A stretch of DNA of 64,000 nt from Phoenix dactylifera (taxonomy: Eukaryota > Streptophyta > Magnoliopsida > Arecales > Arecaceae): the NCBI RefSeq assembly GCF_009389715.1, contig NC_052399.1, positions 6,016,585-6,080,584 of the forward strand, read 5' to 3'. Under the pieces are notes generated by a model. It had not been told where the DNA came from. It did no database searches and worked only from the letters and a program-made list of their open reading frames with translations. The position numbers and the translations under genes are program-made. Below, in pieces: positions 24,650 through 34,514 of the stretch. How positions within the stretch are numbered: the first letter of the stretch is position 1; the number at the start of each line of letters is the position of its first letter.

Positions 24650-25105
24650 TCAGTCGACCCCTTGGAGGGAGGGGGCAGCGGCGGCGGCGACCTCGTCGGC
24701 GGAGAATTTGCCCTTGGCCTTGTCGGCGGCGCGGCCGCGGGCCTTGCGGTCGAGGAGGGCCTTGCGGTCCTTGTCGAGCTTGAGCTTTGTGACGACGACC
24801 TTGGAGGGGTTGATGCCAACGTTGACAGTGGATCCGTTCACCTTCTCGCGGGTGATGCGCTCGACGTGGATGACCCACTTCTTGCGGTAGACCTGCACGA
24901 CCTTGCCCTCCCGGCCCTTGTAGGTGCCGCGCACGACCTGGACCTCGTCGTCCTTGCGGACGGGGACCGACCGGACGTTGTACTTGTTGCGGAGGTCCGA
25001 CGAGAGGGGCGCGCTCATCAGCACTCGCCGGACGCTCGACGGCGCCGTGAAGTGCGCCTTCCGGCACTTCCGCCGGGAGCTCGACACTCTCGGGTTGTAC
25101 TTCAT
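24650..25105 (-). CDS. RPL26: 60S ribosomal protein L26 (uL24)
   Basis: This is an intronless gene for a 151-residue cytosolic large-subunit ribosomal protein that binds rRNA near the exit tunnel. The N-terminus [20 protein letters not shown] and following [15 protein letters not shown] are characteristic. A KOW motif spans about residues 49-83 ([20 protein letters not shown]...). The basic tail ends in an Ala-rich stretch. Plant L26 is normally about 146 residues, so this is full length; the start is fixed by the conserved N-terminus. GC content is far above the flanks. A telobox lies about 115 bp upstream, as is usual for ribosomal protein genes. There is no frameshift, so it is probably functional. 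Lack of an intron would also fit a retrocopy, but no poly-A tail or target duplication is evident. Confidence 0.96.
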   Translation of the reverse strand: MKYNPRVSSSRRKCRKAHFTAPSSVRRVLMSAPLSSDLRNKYNVRSVPVRKDDEVQVVRGTYKGREGKVVQVYRKKWVIHVERITREKVNGSTVNVGINPSKVVVTKLKLDKDRKALLDRKARGRAADKAKGKFSADEVAAAAAPSLQGVD

Positions 25106-25219
25106 CTCGTCGCTTCTCCTCTCCGGCGGCGGCTGGGTTGTGCTTTAGGGGTTTATTAATTTTTGGAGAGGAAGAGGAGGACCCCGAATCGCGGAAGGGA
25201 TGGCTTATATCTTAGGGGT

Positions 25220-25228
25220 TTAGGGTTT
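25220..25228 (-). promoter_or_regulatory. Telobox upstream of RPL26
   Basis: TTAGGGTTT on the plus strand reads AAACCCTAA on the minus strand, the plant telobox found in promoters of ribosomal protein and other translation genes. It lies about 115 bp upstream of the RPL26 ATG, with a second partial copy (ACCCCTAA) overlapping on its left. Confidence 0.75.
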
Positions 25229-25559
25229 CGGTGAAGAATGTACTCCATTATGACTATAATACCCTTGACCTTTGGGCAAAATTTTTGTACGAGTCCTGGG
25301 CTATGGAATTTTTAAGCTTAGGCCCTGAAGACGTTACAAAGTATGTTTAGCACCTCATTACCTTGGTCGGCATGGCGATTCGCCCGATCCCGAAGGGGGC
25401 AAATATAAAATAGTTTAGGAACACTGTAATATATGTTGCATTAGGCTACACCACAGTAATTGCAAAAGGCAAACAGTGAGAGTAACACCACCAATCGTGA
25501 TATGTGTGGGGACAAATGGAAAATGCCTCTCAATGTCTACACTAATCGATGTGGGATGC

Positions 25560-26275
25560 TTAGGCCCCGTTTGGGAGAGCTTTTGGAGTGCCAGAAAGTA
25601 CTTTCTGGCCCTCTAAAAGTACTTCTAGATATAAAAAAAAGGTATTTAGTAAAATTTTTGGAAAGCTGTTTTAGCTTTTTCGGGAAGCTAAAAACAGTTT
25701 TTGAGGAGAAGTTCCAATTTGGAGCTTTCCGAAAACGCTATTTTTAGCTTTATCGGGAAGCTGTATTTTTGACCAAAATACTCTCATTTTTTTTAAAAAA
25801 AATCCTTCCAAAAACCTCTCTCTCACCATCTGTTCCTCTCTCACTCAACCCCCCTCCCTCTCCCCCGCCGCCGCATCCCCGCCCTCTCCCCCGCCCCCAT
25901 GGTGGGGAGGTGCCGAAGAAGAGGAAGACGGATAGTCCTCTCCTTCCTACGGCCGCCACCGGCCACGATGTCCCCATCATGGAAGGAGAGGTGCCGAAGA
26001 AGAAGAAGGTCCCACGGTGGGGAGGTGCTGAAGAAGAGGAAGAAGAAGGGGGCGCTCTCCCCCTTCCTACGGCCGCCACCGGTCACGACCCGCCCCCCTC
26101 CTGCGTCCGCCACGGCCAAGCCCCTTTCCGGCGCCGTCGGCCTCGCGGAAGGAGAGCACTTTCCGGAGGCCAGCCGTGCCCGCCGAGACTACCGCTGGCC
26201 ACGGCCCGCCCCCTCCCGCGGCCGCCGCAGGAAGGGGGAGGATAATATTAGTCTCATTGTGTTTGTGTTAGCTTA
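25560..26275. repeat. Decayed transposon end plus GC-rich duplicated block
   Basis: It opens with GGCCCCGTTTGGGAGAGCTTTTGG, written here in pieces as GGCCCCGTTTGGG then AGAGCTTTTGG, a common start of plant non-autonomous DNA transposons. Alternating AAAGTACTT and AAGCTAAAAACAG motifs follow. From about 25860 the sequence becomes GC-rich, with two copies about 115 bp apart of a segment GGTGGGGAGGTGCYGAAGAA ... CTACGGCCGCCACCGG. No closing TIR was found, so I do not call a complete element. ORFs here are low-complexity. Confidence 0.4.
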
Positions 26276-26279
26276 GATT

Positions 26280-29200
26280 TTTTATATAAAGGCATTATAC
26301 CTAATCAAGGATGATATGTTCGGCACGCTTATGCCTTGCCAAAATAACAGAATGAATATATGTATGTATGTATGCATATCTCACAATTTTTGTATTGTTG
26401 ATGCAAGCCATTATTACCCTTGATCGGAAAAAGGGTCTTTGAATGCCGCACCAAGTTTAGTTGTAGACAAGCTACTAGAGAGATATGCCATATATACGCT
26501 AGAACAGAACAAGGAGATCGGTTGTAGAGAATGACCTAGCCTGCTATAGTAAAGTTTTTTTTTTTTTTTACTTGAAATTACTTGTTCTCCACATTGGGCA
26601 CCACCATTTTCTCGCCAATTTATGCAGGCATACGATTTTAGCTTAAGAAGTGGGTCTCCTCCATTTTCAACACATATGACTAAATAACTTGGCTAACTTG
26701 TCTCATAGCTTGAATTTTATGGATGCATAATCCTAGTAATGTGTTATTTGAAACCATACCTTTGCCCTATAAGCATCTATCTAATGATCTGAGGGGGAAA
26801 AAAAAAAGAGCTTTGAGTCCTCTTAAATAACTTGGTGCTATTTTATCTGTCATATCTTGACATGTTTGTTAATGAAGTTGTACGTATCCTCGCACTAACA
26901 AGTAGAGGTACATAATACACACAAAGCTACATGTGATGTCACATATCTTGAAATTCAAATAGTAATTGACATTTGTTTATCATTATTTGTAAACATTTAA
27001 TATAATAACTAGACTTGTAAACCCAACTATTAGATACAACATAAATAACATTATTTTGGTTTATGAATGCATACTATAATTATCTAAACTTGTTTTTCAG
27101 AATTTTTTTTATTATATTCATTTCCACATAGATGACTATTATCTTGATATATGAGTCTTATAATTACTTATCGATGCTTTTTACTTTCCTCGAGATTTCT
27201 TGCTTAGCATTTGTGCTACTTACCAATCTTTTTTAATGGAATGGATGGAGCTTGCCCTCTCTCTCTCTCTCTCTCATTTTTTGAATGAAAAAAACTTGAC
27301 CCTCGCCAACTTCTTGAACACTTGCTGGTTTTACTAAGCAAAATATATCTAGTTAGTGATATGGGTAGGATATTGATTAACAATAAGAAACATATAATGA
27401 TTAAAAATAAACAAAACCTAAAGACGGATTCATTTATTTATCTAGAGTTTTGGAAGGGTTCTTAAAAAGTTCTACCCCACGCTAACCAAATTTGATCCTT
27501 TGCGTGTTATTTTTTTTTGATAAAAGTCCATCATGTGTCATTTATTGAAGCTAAACACAAAAAATTTATTAAAAAAATAACGGATCCATGAATATATAAA
27601 TATCTCTAAGATCACTTCTCTATTTAATATGAGATTATTACCGCTCTCTCAATATATTAGTTCTCTTGGTTGCAAATATTTAATAGATAAAATTATGCTC
27701 CGCCTTCCATCACTTTGTGAATAATTATGTTACCATGGTTGCAAACATTTAATAGATAAGAATATACTCGACCTTCCATCACTTTGTGAATAATTATCTT
27801 CCTAGCTATTCTTTCTCAAAAAAAAATTACTGGCCATTTTGGTATAGTTCAGATTCAAGAAAAATACGCAATTGCTAAATATACAAGATTACATGCTGAG
27901 TATAGCCGTCTGCAACAATATGTGATATAAGTTTCAATTGACTTATGCACAAGTTGTTTTTGGATGTGTAATTTGTTTTCCATGTACAAATTTGGTGACT
28001 TACTATAGAAGCACAATAAAAGTTTAAATTTTGTTGATGATTTTTTTTTGGTCACTGATAATTTTTTTTTTTTTAATCATAGTAAACATGGAGCCGGCCC
28101 GACGTGAACCGACCGAAACGCAACTAATTCGGGTGGTCCATGACTCGTCGGATCGTTGAAGGCTCACTGTGGTGGATTAGCGCTTTGTTTCAATTGCTTC
28201 TTCGAGTTTAGATGAAGCACACGGCAGCCCTGGCTCACTAAATTGGGTGTTTCCTGCGGGTGTTAATATGGCCACCAACTCTATGACATTTGGTCCGACG
28301 TTCATTGCAGGGTGATGGGCATCTGGCAAAGATGACCGATCCATGCATCCATATGATATACCTGTCATGTAGGCACATGAGTTGCAATAGAGAAACTATA
28401 TTCCACTTTTATTGAATAGATTGGCTTGCTACACCAATTAGATGGACTTCAAACTCATATATATTCCACAGTCATTTTTTTAATTTCCTAATAATATATA
28501 AAAACATATATTTTATATATTTTTAAACTAAAAATAATAAATCTTACCACTTGCTTGGGGTGCATATTGGGGTAGTGGATTACATCCGCTGCTCTGTAAT
28601 ATTTGCAGATTGGTCAGAAATTGTGGTGTACACACTGAATTATTTTCTTTGTTATTCAACACTTAGAAGGGATCTTTTAGAAGCGTTATATAATTGCTTC
28701 TCTTTTTTTTCTTCACCATTTTTTTTCTCGTAACTCTATTAGTTGTGAACAGCTGTATAAAAGAAAATTAAAAAAAGCTACTAGTGACGACTTTTAAACC
28801 TAGATGACTCCGATACTTTAGCACAAGATGGAACTTATAATAGAATTCACCAACGAGCGCGGAGAGTCCATGAGGCTGCCCATTTGCCCGATATCTTGCA
28901 ACCTACCAGATCGCCAACCCACGGTCAAAGCACGAGTAAAGCAGCTCCACTAATTTTCTAATCGTCAAACGAGGTGAAAAGCGCACCTCCCTCTCTCTTT
29001 TTTTCTCACTGTCGACCGTAGATCCCTAACAAGGACATCCCACGTGGTGGCCCCGCCCACGTAAAAAAAAAAAAAAAAAAAAATCTGGCGCTGGTTAAAC
29101 ATTGATGGAACCCAAGTCCACGGCGCTGAGAGACCGCATGGCCCCACCACGTGCTAGCTGTTAAGCACTCACTCGAGACGGCGAGTGCGGACTCCTCCAT

Positions 29201-29756
29201 CAACCGCAAAATCCAAGCGCCTGTGCACCAACCTCGCCGCTCCCCTAAAGATCTCTTAAACCCCAGGCACGGAGAGGTGAATTGGGCCCCATTTGTCGCC
29301 CCAAGCTGGCGATCACGGATGCGTAATAATGATTTGGTTGGACCCAAACTGGTCCGAACCAGTTGATATTAAAACTGGACCTTCATCAAATCATAGATTC
29401 CTCCAGTGGGAGATGGCCTTCAGTCTCCATAGCATGCCGTTATCTTCATCCCACACGGGAAAGAATGCAGTTAATGAACATCGTTATCACCAATAAACAT
29501 CGTTATCACCGACACTAATCTGGCCACTGTCGAGTTTTTAACGCACCAATAACATACTTGACCGGGTCGCACGCCGCGAAAGGACTCGGTATTTAAAACA
29601 CATCACAAATTGCTTCCCAACCGAGCATGTGTCCCGCCTAACTCTCGTCCTTTGCATTAAAATCTAGCCGCCTGAGCACCCCCTCCTCCATGTTTTCCAG
29701 AAACGACATCGCAGTTCACGGGAGTAGTGGGGTATAACTCGGAGCCCTTTTTTTGG
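26280..29756. other. Intergenic DNA without recognised gene
   Basis: AT-rich DNA with a CT run at 27257-27275 and several poly-A/T tracts (26549-26570, 28062-28074, 29066-29083). There is a 69-bp tandem duplication at 27668-27805 (units begin GGTTGCAAAYATTTAATAG) and a short direct repeat at 29476-29510 (AACATCGTTATCACC twice). No coding region or RNA gene was identified. Confidence 0.45.
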
Positions 29757-29764
29757 CCTTTGGT

Positions 29765-30140
29765 TAGAGATGGGCACTGGGCCGGGCCGCCCACGGCCCG
29801 GAACGGCACGGCACGAAGCGGGCCGTGCCCCCAGCCGCCCACGGCCCGGAACGGCACGGCACGAAGCGGGCCGTGCCTGGCACGGCCCGCCAGCTACAGT
29901 GACGGGCCGTGCCAGGCACGGCCCCTTTGATAGGGCCGTGCTGGGCTAGCGAATCCTGGCCAGCGGGCCGTGCCAGGCACGGCCCGCTTCGGGCCTGGGC
30001 CGGCACGGCCCGGTCTAGGCACGCGGGCCAAGCACGGCACGGCCCGCGTGCCAGCACGGCACGGCCCATAAGGGCCTGGGCCGGGCTGGCACGCGGGCCT
30101 GGCACGGTCCGGGCCTGGGCCCGGCTCGGCCCGATAAAAT
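29765..30140. repeat. Left subterminal palindrome array of the hAT element
   Basis: Very GC-rich DNA with three copies of the 19-bp palindrome GGCCGTGCCWGGCACGGCC and many half sites (GGCACGGCC or GGCCGTGCC). It includes a 48-bp tandem duplication starting GCCGCCCACGGCCCGG. Composition changes abruptly to AT-rich after 30135. Subterminal repeats of hAT elements usually bind transposase. Confidence 0.9.
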
Positions 30141-30462
30141 TTTTTTAATACATTAATAAATTATGAACACTAAGAAATCTTGATTTATGAATATAAAGCC
30201 ACCTTAATGGTGGGGGGTTTGGCATAGACCCCTACCAGTTTATTAATTTCAATCAAAATGGTACATGAAGGGAGGTTTGGACCTTAGTCTGACCTCTAGA
30301 TTCTAGAATACAATAAGAAACTAAGAAAGGGCCGAGGTTTGGACCTTGGTCTGACCTCCAGAATACAATAAAAATGTACAATTATAAAAAATTAAGAAAT
30401 CTTACTAATCATCAGTGATTCAGTAAATCAGTCTTCACTCTTCAGTCTTCAGTCTTCAGTCT

Positions 30463-32487
30463 TCACTCTTCAGTAGTGTTTGTATCATCATCATCAGAAG
30501 ATGTTGTACTATGTCCACCTTTATCTTGAAGTCTTGCCTCAGCATCCAGCCAATCCTTGAAGCAGAGAAGCATCTCCACCGTTTCGCCCGTCATCCTACT
30601 TCTCTTTTCGTCAAGAACACGCCGACCTGCACTAAAAGCGGATTCCGATGCTACCGTGGACATCGGCACAGCTAAAATATCGCGTGCAATTGCAGACATA
30701 ACAGGATATTGATTTCTAACACTCTTCCACCAAGATAATACATCTAGATTCTCTATTTGATTTTCATCATATGCAGACTGAAGATCATTTCGTAAATAAA
30801 ATTCTAGTTCACTACTTAAAGATGAAGAAGATGAAGAGGAACTTGAAGCATGTGTGTGTCTTCTCTGTGCAATGAATGAAAAAATAGATGACGAACGAGA
30901 ACTACTAGAAGGAGGAATAGAGGTTTGTATTTGTGTTCTAGATCCACGAATTTTTTCATCATATATAGCATAAATATCATAAAGAAGTTGTCTTACCTCA
31001 TCTTTAGCAGATTCAGCATCTTGATTCATATTTTCAGCGTATGCATCAAGTAAAATTAGCACGCCATTTAATTTAACTCTAGGATCAAATACAGCAGCTA
31101 AGTTATGCATAGGACATATCCTGTCCCAATACTCATTCCATTTAGATTCCATTAGGTGAATAATAGGCATTAAAACATCATCATATCTATGTTCTGCAAA
31201 TTTTTGACTAATTATATATGCTTGTTGTAAAAATGAACATGAAGTAGGGTAATAAATACCAGAAAGAACATTGGTAGCATTATAAAAACTAAGCAAAAAA
31301 TCTTCCAAAATTTTTCCTTTATTCCAATCAGTTTCAGTCAATGTAAATCCTAATCCACGATCATTAATATATGCACTTAATAAATTTTTATATGGGTATG
31401 CATCATGTATCATGCTATATGTGGAGTTCCAACGAGTAATTACATCAAGTTTAAATTTTTTAAAACGTTTACCATGATTTATACATAATTCCTTAAATTC
31501 TTGAAGTCTTGATCTAGAAGCATGAATAAAAGAAACTGCATTTCTAATTTTTGAAATCACATCTTGAATCATGCCCATGCCAGCTTGAACAGAAAGATTT
31601 AAGATATGACATGCACATCTAATATGCAGTAAATTTCCATCTAATATGGGATGCAATGAGTCTCTTAATAATACAACAGCAGAATTATTATTAGATGCAT
31701 TATCAAAAGTAATAGACATAATTTTATCATTAATATTATATGAACATGCAGTTTGATAAATTATATTTGAAATTTGTTGCCCAGAATGTGGAAAATCAAA
31801 AGCACGAAAAGCAAGAATACGCTTATTTAATTGCCAATCATTATCAATATAATGAGCAGTAATGGCAATAAAAGAATTACTACCTACAGATGCTGACCAA
31901 ATATCAGAAGTTAATGAAATTTTTACATTTAAAGTAGAAAGTGTTTCAATTAAATTTTGTTTCATTGCTAAAAAATTGGTCATAGCTACTCTTCTAAATG
32001 TACGCCTACTAGTTCTTTTGTAAGCAGGTTGTAGGTTTAATTGAACATATTCTTCAAAATTAAAAGATTCACATAAACTAAAAGGTAATTCATCCTTAAC
32101 TATCCATTTTACAAGTGCTTTTTTTTGATTTTCATGATTATATGCAAAATTACTTACAAGTAATCCCCCTTGTATATTAAGGCTACTTTGAGTTTGAGCA
32201 TGAGAATCATGCATCCTATGACTCTCTTGATGTCTTTTTAAATGCCCTGTTCCCCCACTACTACTACAACTATAAAGTTTGGCACATTTTTTACATTTAG
32301 CTTTCCAGACTCCCTCAACCATAACTCTATCAAATTCATTCCATACAGTACTAGTCCTCTTACGAGAAGAGGTTTGACCTTCACTCGGTTCACCAGTTCT
32401 AGAGGAACTAGGAACAGGGGGTTGGGGATTAGTTTCTTCCCCCTCAGAAACAGGAATGCCAAACTGACTTTCCTCAAAAGATGACAT
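30463..32487 (-). CDS. hAT-family transposase with BED zinc finger
   Basis: A single uninterrupted ORF of 674 residues for a cut-and-paste transposase. The BED-type finger is at about 46-90 (WNEF...CKKC...HLKRHQESH; C-x2-C and paired His). The RNase H-like core shows the first acidic residue in LTSDIW (about D195), the second in ITFDNAS (about D262), then CACH (about 291-294) and RWNSTY (about 352-357). The C-terminal hAT dimerisation region is WWKSVRNQYPVMSAIARDIL followed by STVASESAFSAGRR; its Glu (about 614) is the probable third catalytic acid. Ser-rich linkers lie near 525-560, and the C-terminus is acidic. All hallmarks are intact, with no stops or frameshifts. The product acts in the nucleus on the element's own ends. 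It lies centrally in the 3.45-kb element, leaving about 700 bp on each side for TIR, subterminal repeats and UTRs. Confidence 0.96.
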   Translation of the reverse strand: MSSFEESQFGIPVSEGEETNPQPPVPSSSRTGEPSEGQTSSRKRTSTVWNEFDRVMVEGVWKAKCKKCAKLYSCSSSGGTGHLKRHQESHRMHDSHAQTQSSLNIQGGLLVSNFAYNHENQKKALVKWIVKDELPFSLCESFNFEEYVQLNLQPAYKRTSRRTFRRVAMTNFLAMKQNLIETLSTLNVKISLTSDIWSASVGSNSFIAITAHYIDNDWQLNKRILAFRAFDFPHSGQQISNIIYQTACSYNINDKIMSITFDNASNNNSAVVLLRDSLHPILDGNLLHIRCACHILNLSVQAGMGMIQDVISKIRNAVSFIHASRSRLQEFKELCINHGKRFKKFKLDVITRWNSTYSMIHDAYPYKNLLSAYINDRGLGFTLTETDWNKGKILEDFLLSFYNATNVLSGIYYPTSCSFLQQAYIISQKFAEHRYDDVLMPIIHLMESKWNEYWDRICPMHNLAAVFDPRVKLNGVLILLDAYAENMNQDAESAKDEVRQLLYDIYAIYDEKIRGSRTQIQTSIPPSSSSRSSSIFSFIAQRRHTHASSSSSSSSSLSSELEFYLRNDLQSAYDENQIENLDVLSWWKSVRNQYPVMSAIARDILAVPMSTVASESAFSAGRRVLDEKRSRMTGETVEMLLCFKDWLDAEARLQDKGGHSTTSSDDDDTNTTEE

Positions 32488-32892
32488 ATCTATGATTAAT
32501 TCAAAAAATAAAAACTAACCGCAAGGAGGAATTGAGTAGAGGGTCGGAGGGCAGAGGCAGCGCCGAGATTCCGAGCTTCCTCTTGTGCTCTCAACAGAAG
32601 CGACCTTCTCTTCTCAACAGGAACCTCCTCTTGTGTAGCACTTGAACAAACTAAAAATTAAATTGCTAGAAGAGCACTTTAGAAGAGAGAAATAATAGCA
32701 GTAGAGAAGGAGAGAATGAGAGGTTTGGTGTGGTGAGAATGAGGGAGGAATGGGCTATTTATAGAAGCCCAAAAAATTTTTTTCCCAAAATACCCCTCAA
32801 TTCAGCCGTTATAGAACTGTTGGGAGGGGCAAAACCGTCTTTTTCCCGAAAATAGCCGTTGGAAACGGCTATTTTCTTCCCCCCTCTCCAGA

Positions 32893-33215
32893 CGGGCCGT
32901 GCCAGGCACGGCCCGTCTGGAGCCGTTACGGGCCGTGCCAGGCACGGCCCGTTTAGAGACGTTGCGGGCCGTGCCTGGCACGGCCCGTTACCGCCCGTTA
33001 CGGGCCGTGCCTGGCACGGCCCGTGCCGTGCCGTGCCCGGCCCGGCCCACCAATAGAGGGGCCGGGGGCCGGGCCGGGCTTGCCTTCCGTGCCTCACGGG
33101 CCGTGCCAGGCACGGCCCGCTTCATAAGCGGGCCGTGCCAGGCACGGCCCGTTTAGAGTTTTGGCCCGGGGGGCCTGGGCCGGGCCGGCCCGGCACGGCC
33201 CGTTGCCCAACTCTA
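32893..33215. repeat. Right subterminal palindrome array of the hAT element
   Basis: Six copies of GGCCGTGCCWGGCACGGCC within about 270 bp (32894-33160), mixed with GGCCCGGCC-type repeats, run up to the TIR. This is denser than the left end. Spacers between palindromes often read CGTTTAGAG or CGTTRCGG, so the array probably grew by unit duplication. Confidence 0.9.
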
Positions 33216-33223
33216 CCTTTGGT

Positions 33224-33677
33224 GCAACATTACGCCAATCAAACCTCGTGAAGGAATGTAGTGCATGTCAAGTCAACAAGCGTGGAAGATGATAGAAATC
33301 CCTGATGTGCATGCGCAGAACGATTTTTATTTTCTTACCACATATTTTATCATATTCATCATAAAATAAAAATCAAAAAAAAGATGAAACCCATCTACTA
33401 ATAAAGTTCATCCATCCTAAAATTCAAAATAATATATACATATAACATCATATGTAAAAGAATCTGTCTATATCCTGCTCTTTTTGTACGTCAACGTCAA
33501 GTTGTTCTTTCCTTCCAATCGTTCCTGGAGCTCCTTTCTCCGTTCCTACATAACTAATACTCACCCATCAAATTAATTTTCCAATAATATATATTCATCT
33601 CCAAATTAATTAAAATTTTAAAATATTATATTTATCAAAATACAATATATGTTCGATCAATTTTTAATATATATTTT

Positions 33678-33708
<31 letters not shown>

Positions 33709-34380
33709 CAAGTAGTAATTCAATATATATTTTTTAAAAAATTAGTACATATTTAGATAAATTAATATATAATTTCTAGAATTTTATGTTCCTCGATATA
33801 TAATATATATATTCAGATAATTTTATGATATATATTTTAAAATTCTTTAACATATAGCTAATGAAGATCTAATTTATTGCTTTTTGATCCACGGTTCTTA
33901 GAACAAGTTCGTCGGTGGCATACGCCCTAAAAGACTTTTGTTCGTGCAAGGTGCAAGATTGTGCAATTCACTGGATCATTCGGTGTTGCCCCCATGTGCC
34001 ACATGGCGAGGCGCATGCGAAGCGGCCGGATAAACGCGTCATCGCTGCGTGCGGCCAACTAGCGTTCAATCAAACGATCAAAACCTGCATCGAGTACTGC
34101 AACGATTATTTTTTTTTTTTCACTAGTAGACACCAAAAACCTATCTTCCAGGCCCACAAACAGAGCGACATCATTGAACAACGGCTGAGATCCAATCTTA
34201 CAAAATGTGGATGGATTACTATACATGATGATTTCCGGACGCTATTTAGCAACAAGCTCACAATAGGCCACTTGGTTAAAATCACCACCAACCCCAGCTG
34301 CCCACCACCCACAGCGACCACATCCCCTGATCCCATTCCCCATGCCTTATAGCAGCAAACCGTCCGATTAAGGCGCTTTC
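33224..34380. other. AT-rich intergenic DNA
   Basis: It includes a (TA)n run at about 33681-33708 and many ATATAT tracts. The last 100-150 bp before 34515 probably form the 3'UTR of the minus-strand protease gene. No gene or element was identified. Confidence 0.4.
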
Positions 34381-34514
34381 GTTACAGTGTACCAGCACCC
34401 ATCGACACGGCATCGACGGTAAAAGAGTAGAACAGCCTAAATGAAAAAGATAAAAATAAAATATATATATAAAAAGGAGCACAGAGAGAGTGGTTAAAAG
34501 AGAGAAGGGGACGC

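Larger units (their letters stand above)
29765..33215 (-). mobile_element. Complete hAT (Ac-like) transposon, probably autonomous
   Basis: The 3451-bp element is bounded by TIRs TAGAGATGGGCA (left) and TAGAGTTGGGCA (right, reverse complement). They stay alike for about 20 bp with three differences. It is flanked by a perfect 8-bp target duplication CCTTTGGT (29757-29764 and 33216-33223), the hAT hallmark. It carries one uninterrupted transposase gene on the minus strand. Both ends are packed with a palindromic GGCCGTGCCWGGCACGGCC motif. The exact duplication and open transposase indicate a recent insertion. Confidence 0.96.

Noticed and set aside
24531..25067. 178-codon minus-strand ORF and 165-codon plus-strand ORF over RPL26
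   Set aside because: Both are out-of-frame readings of the GC-rich RPL26 gene; the RPL26 frame is unmistakable.
25769..26276. 158- and 125-codon plus-strand ORFs rich in Pro and Arg
   Set aside because: Low-complexity GC-rich duplicated block with long ORFs on several frames and no domain.
29765..33215. GC-rich repeat arrays read as a CRISPR-like or satellite locus
   Set aside because: They lie inside the hAT element between its TIRs and are subterminal repeats; this is plant DNA without cas genes.
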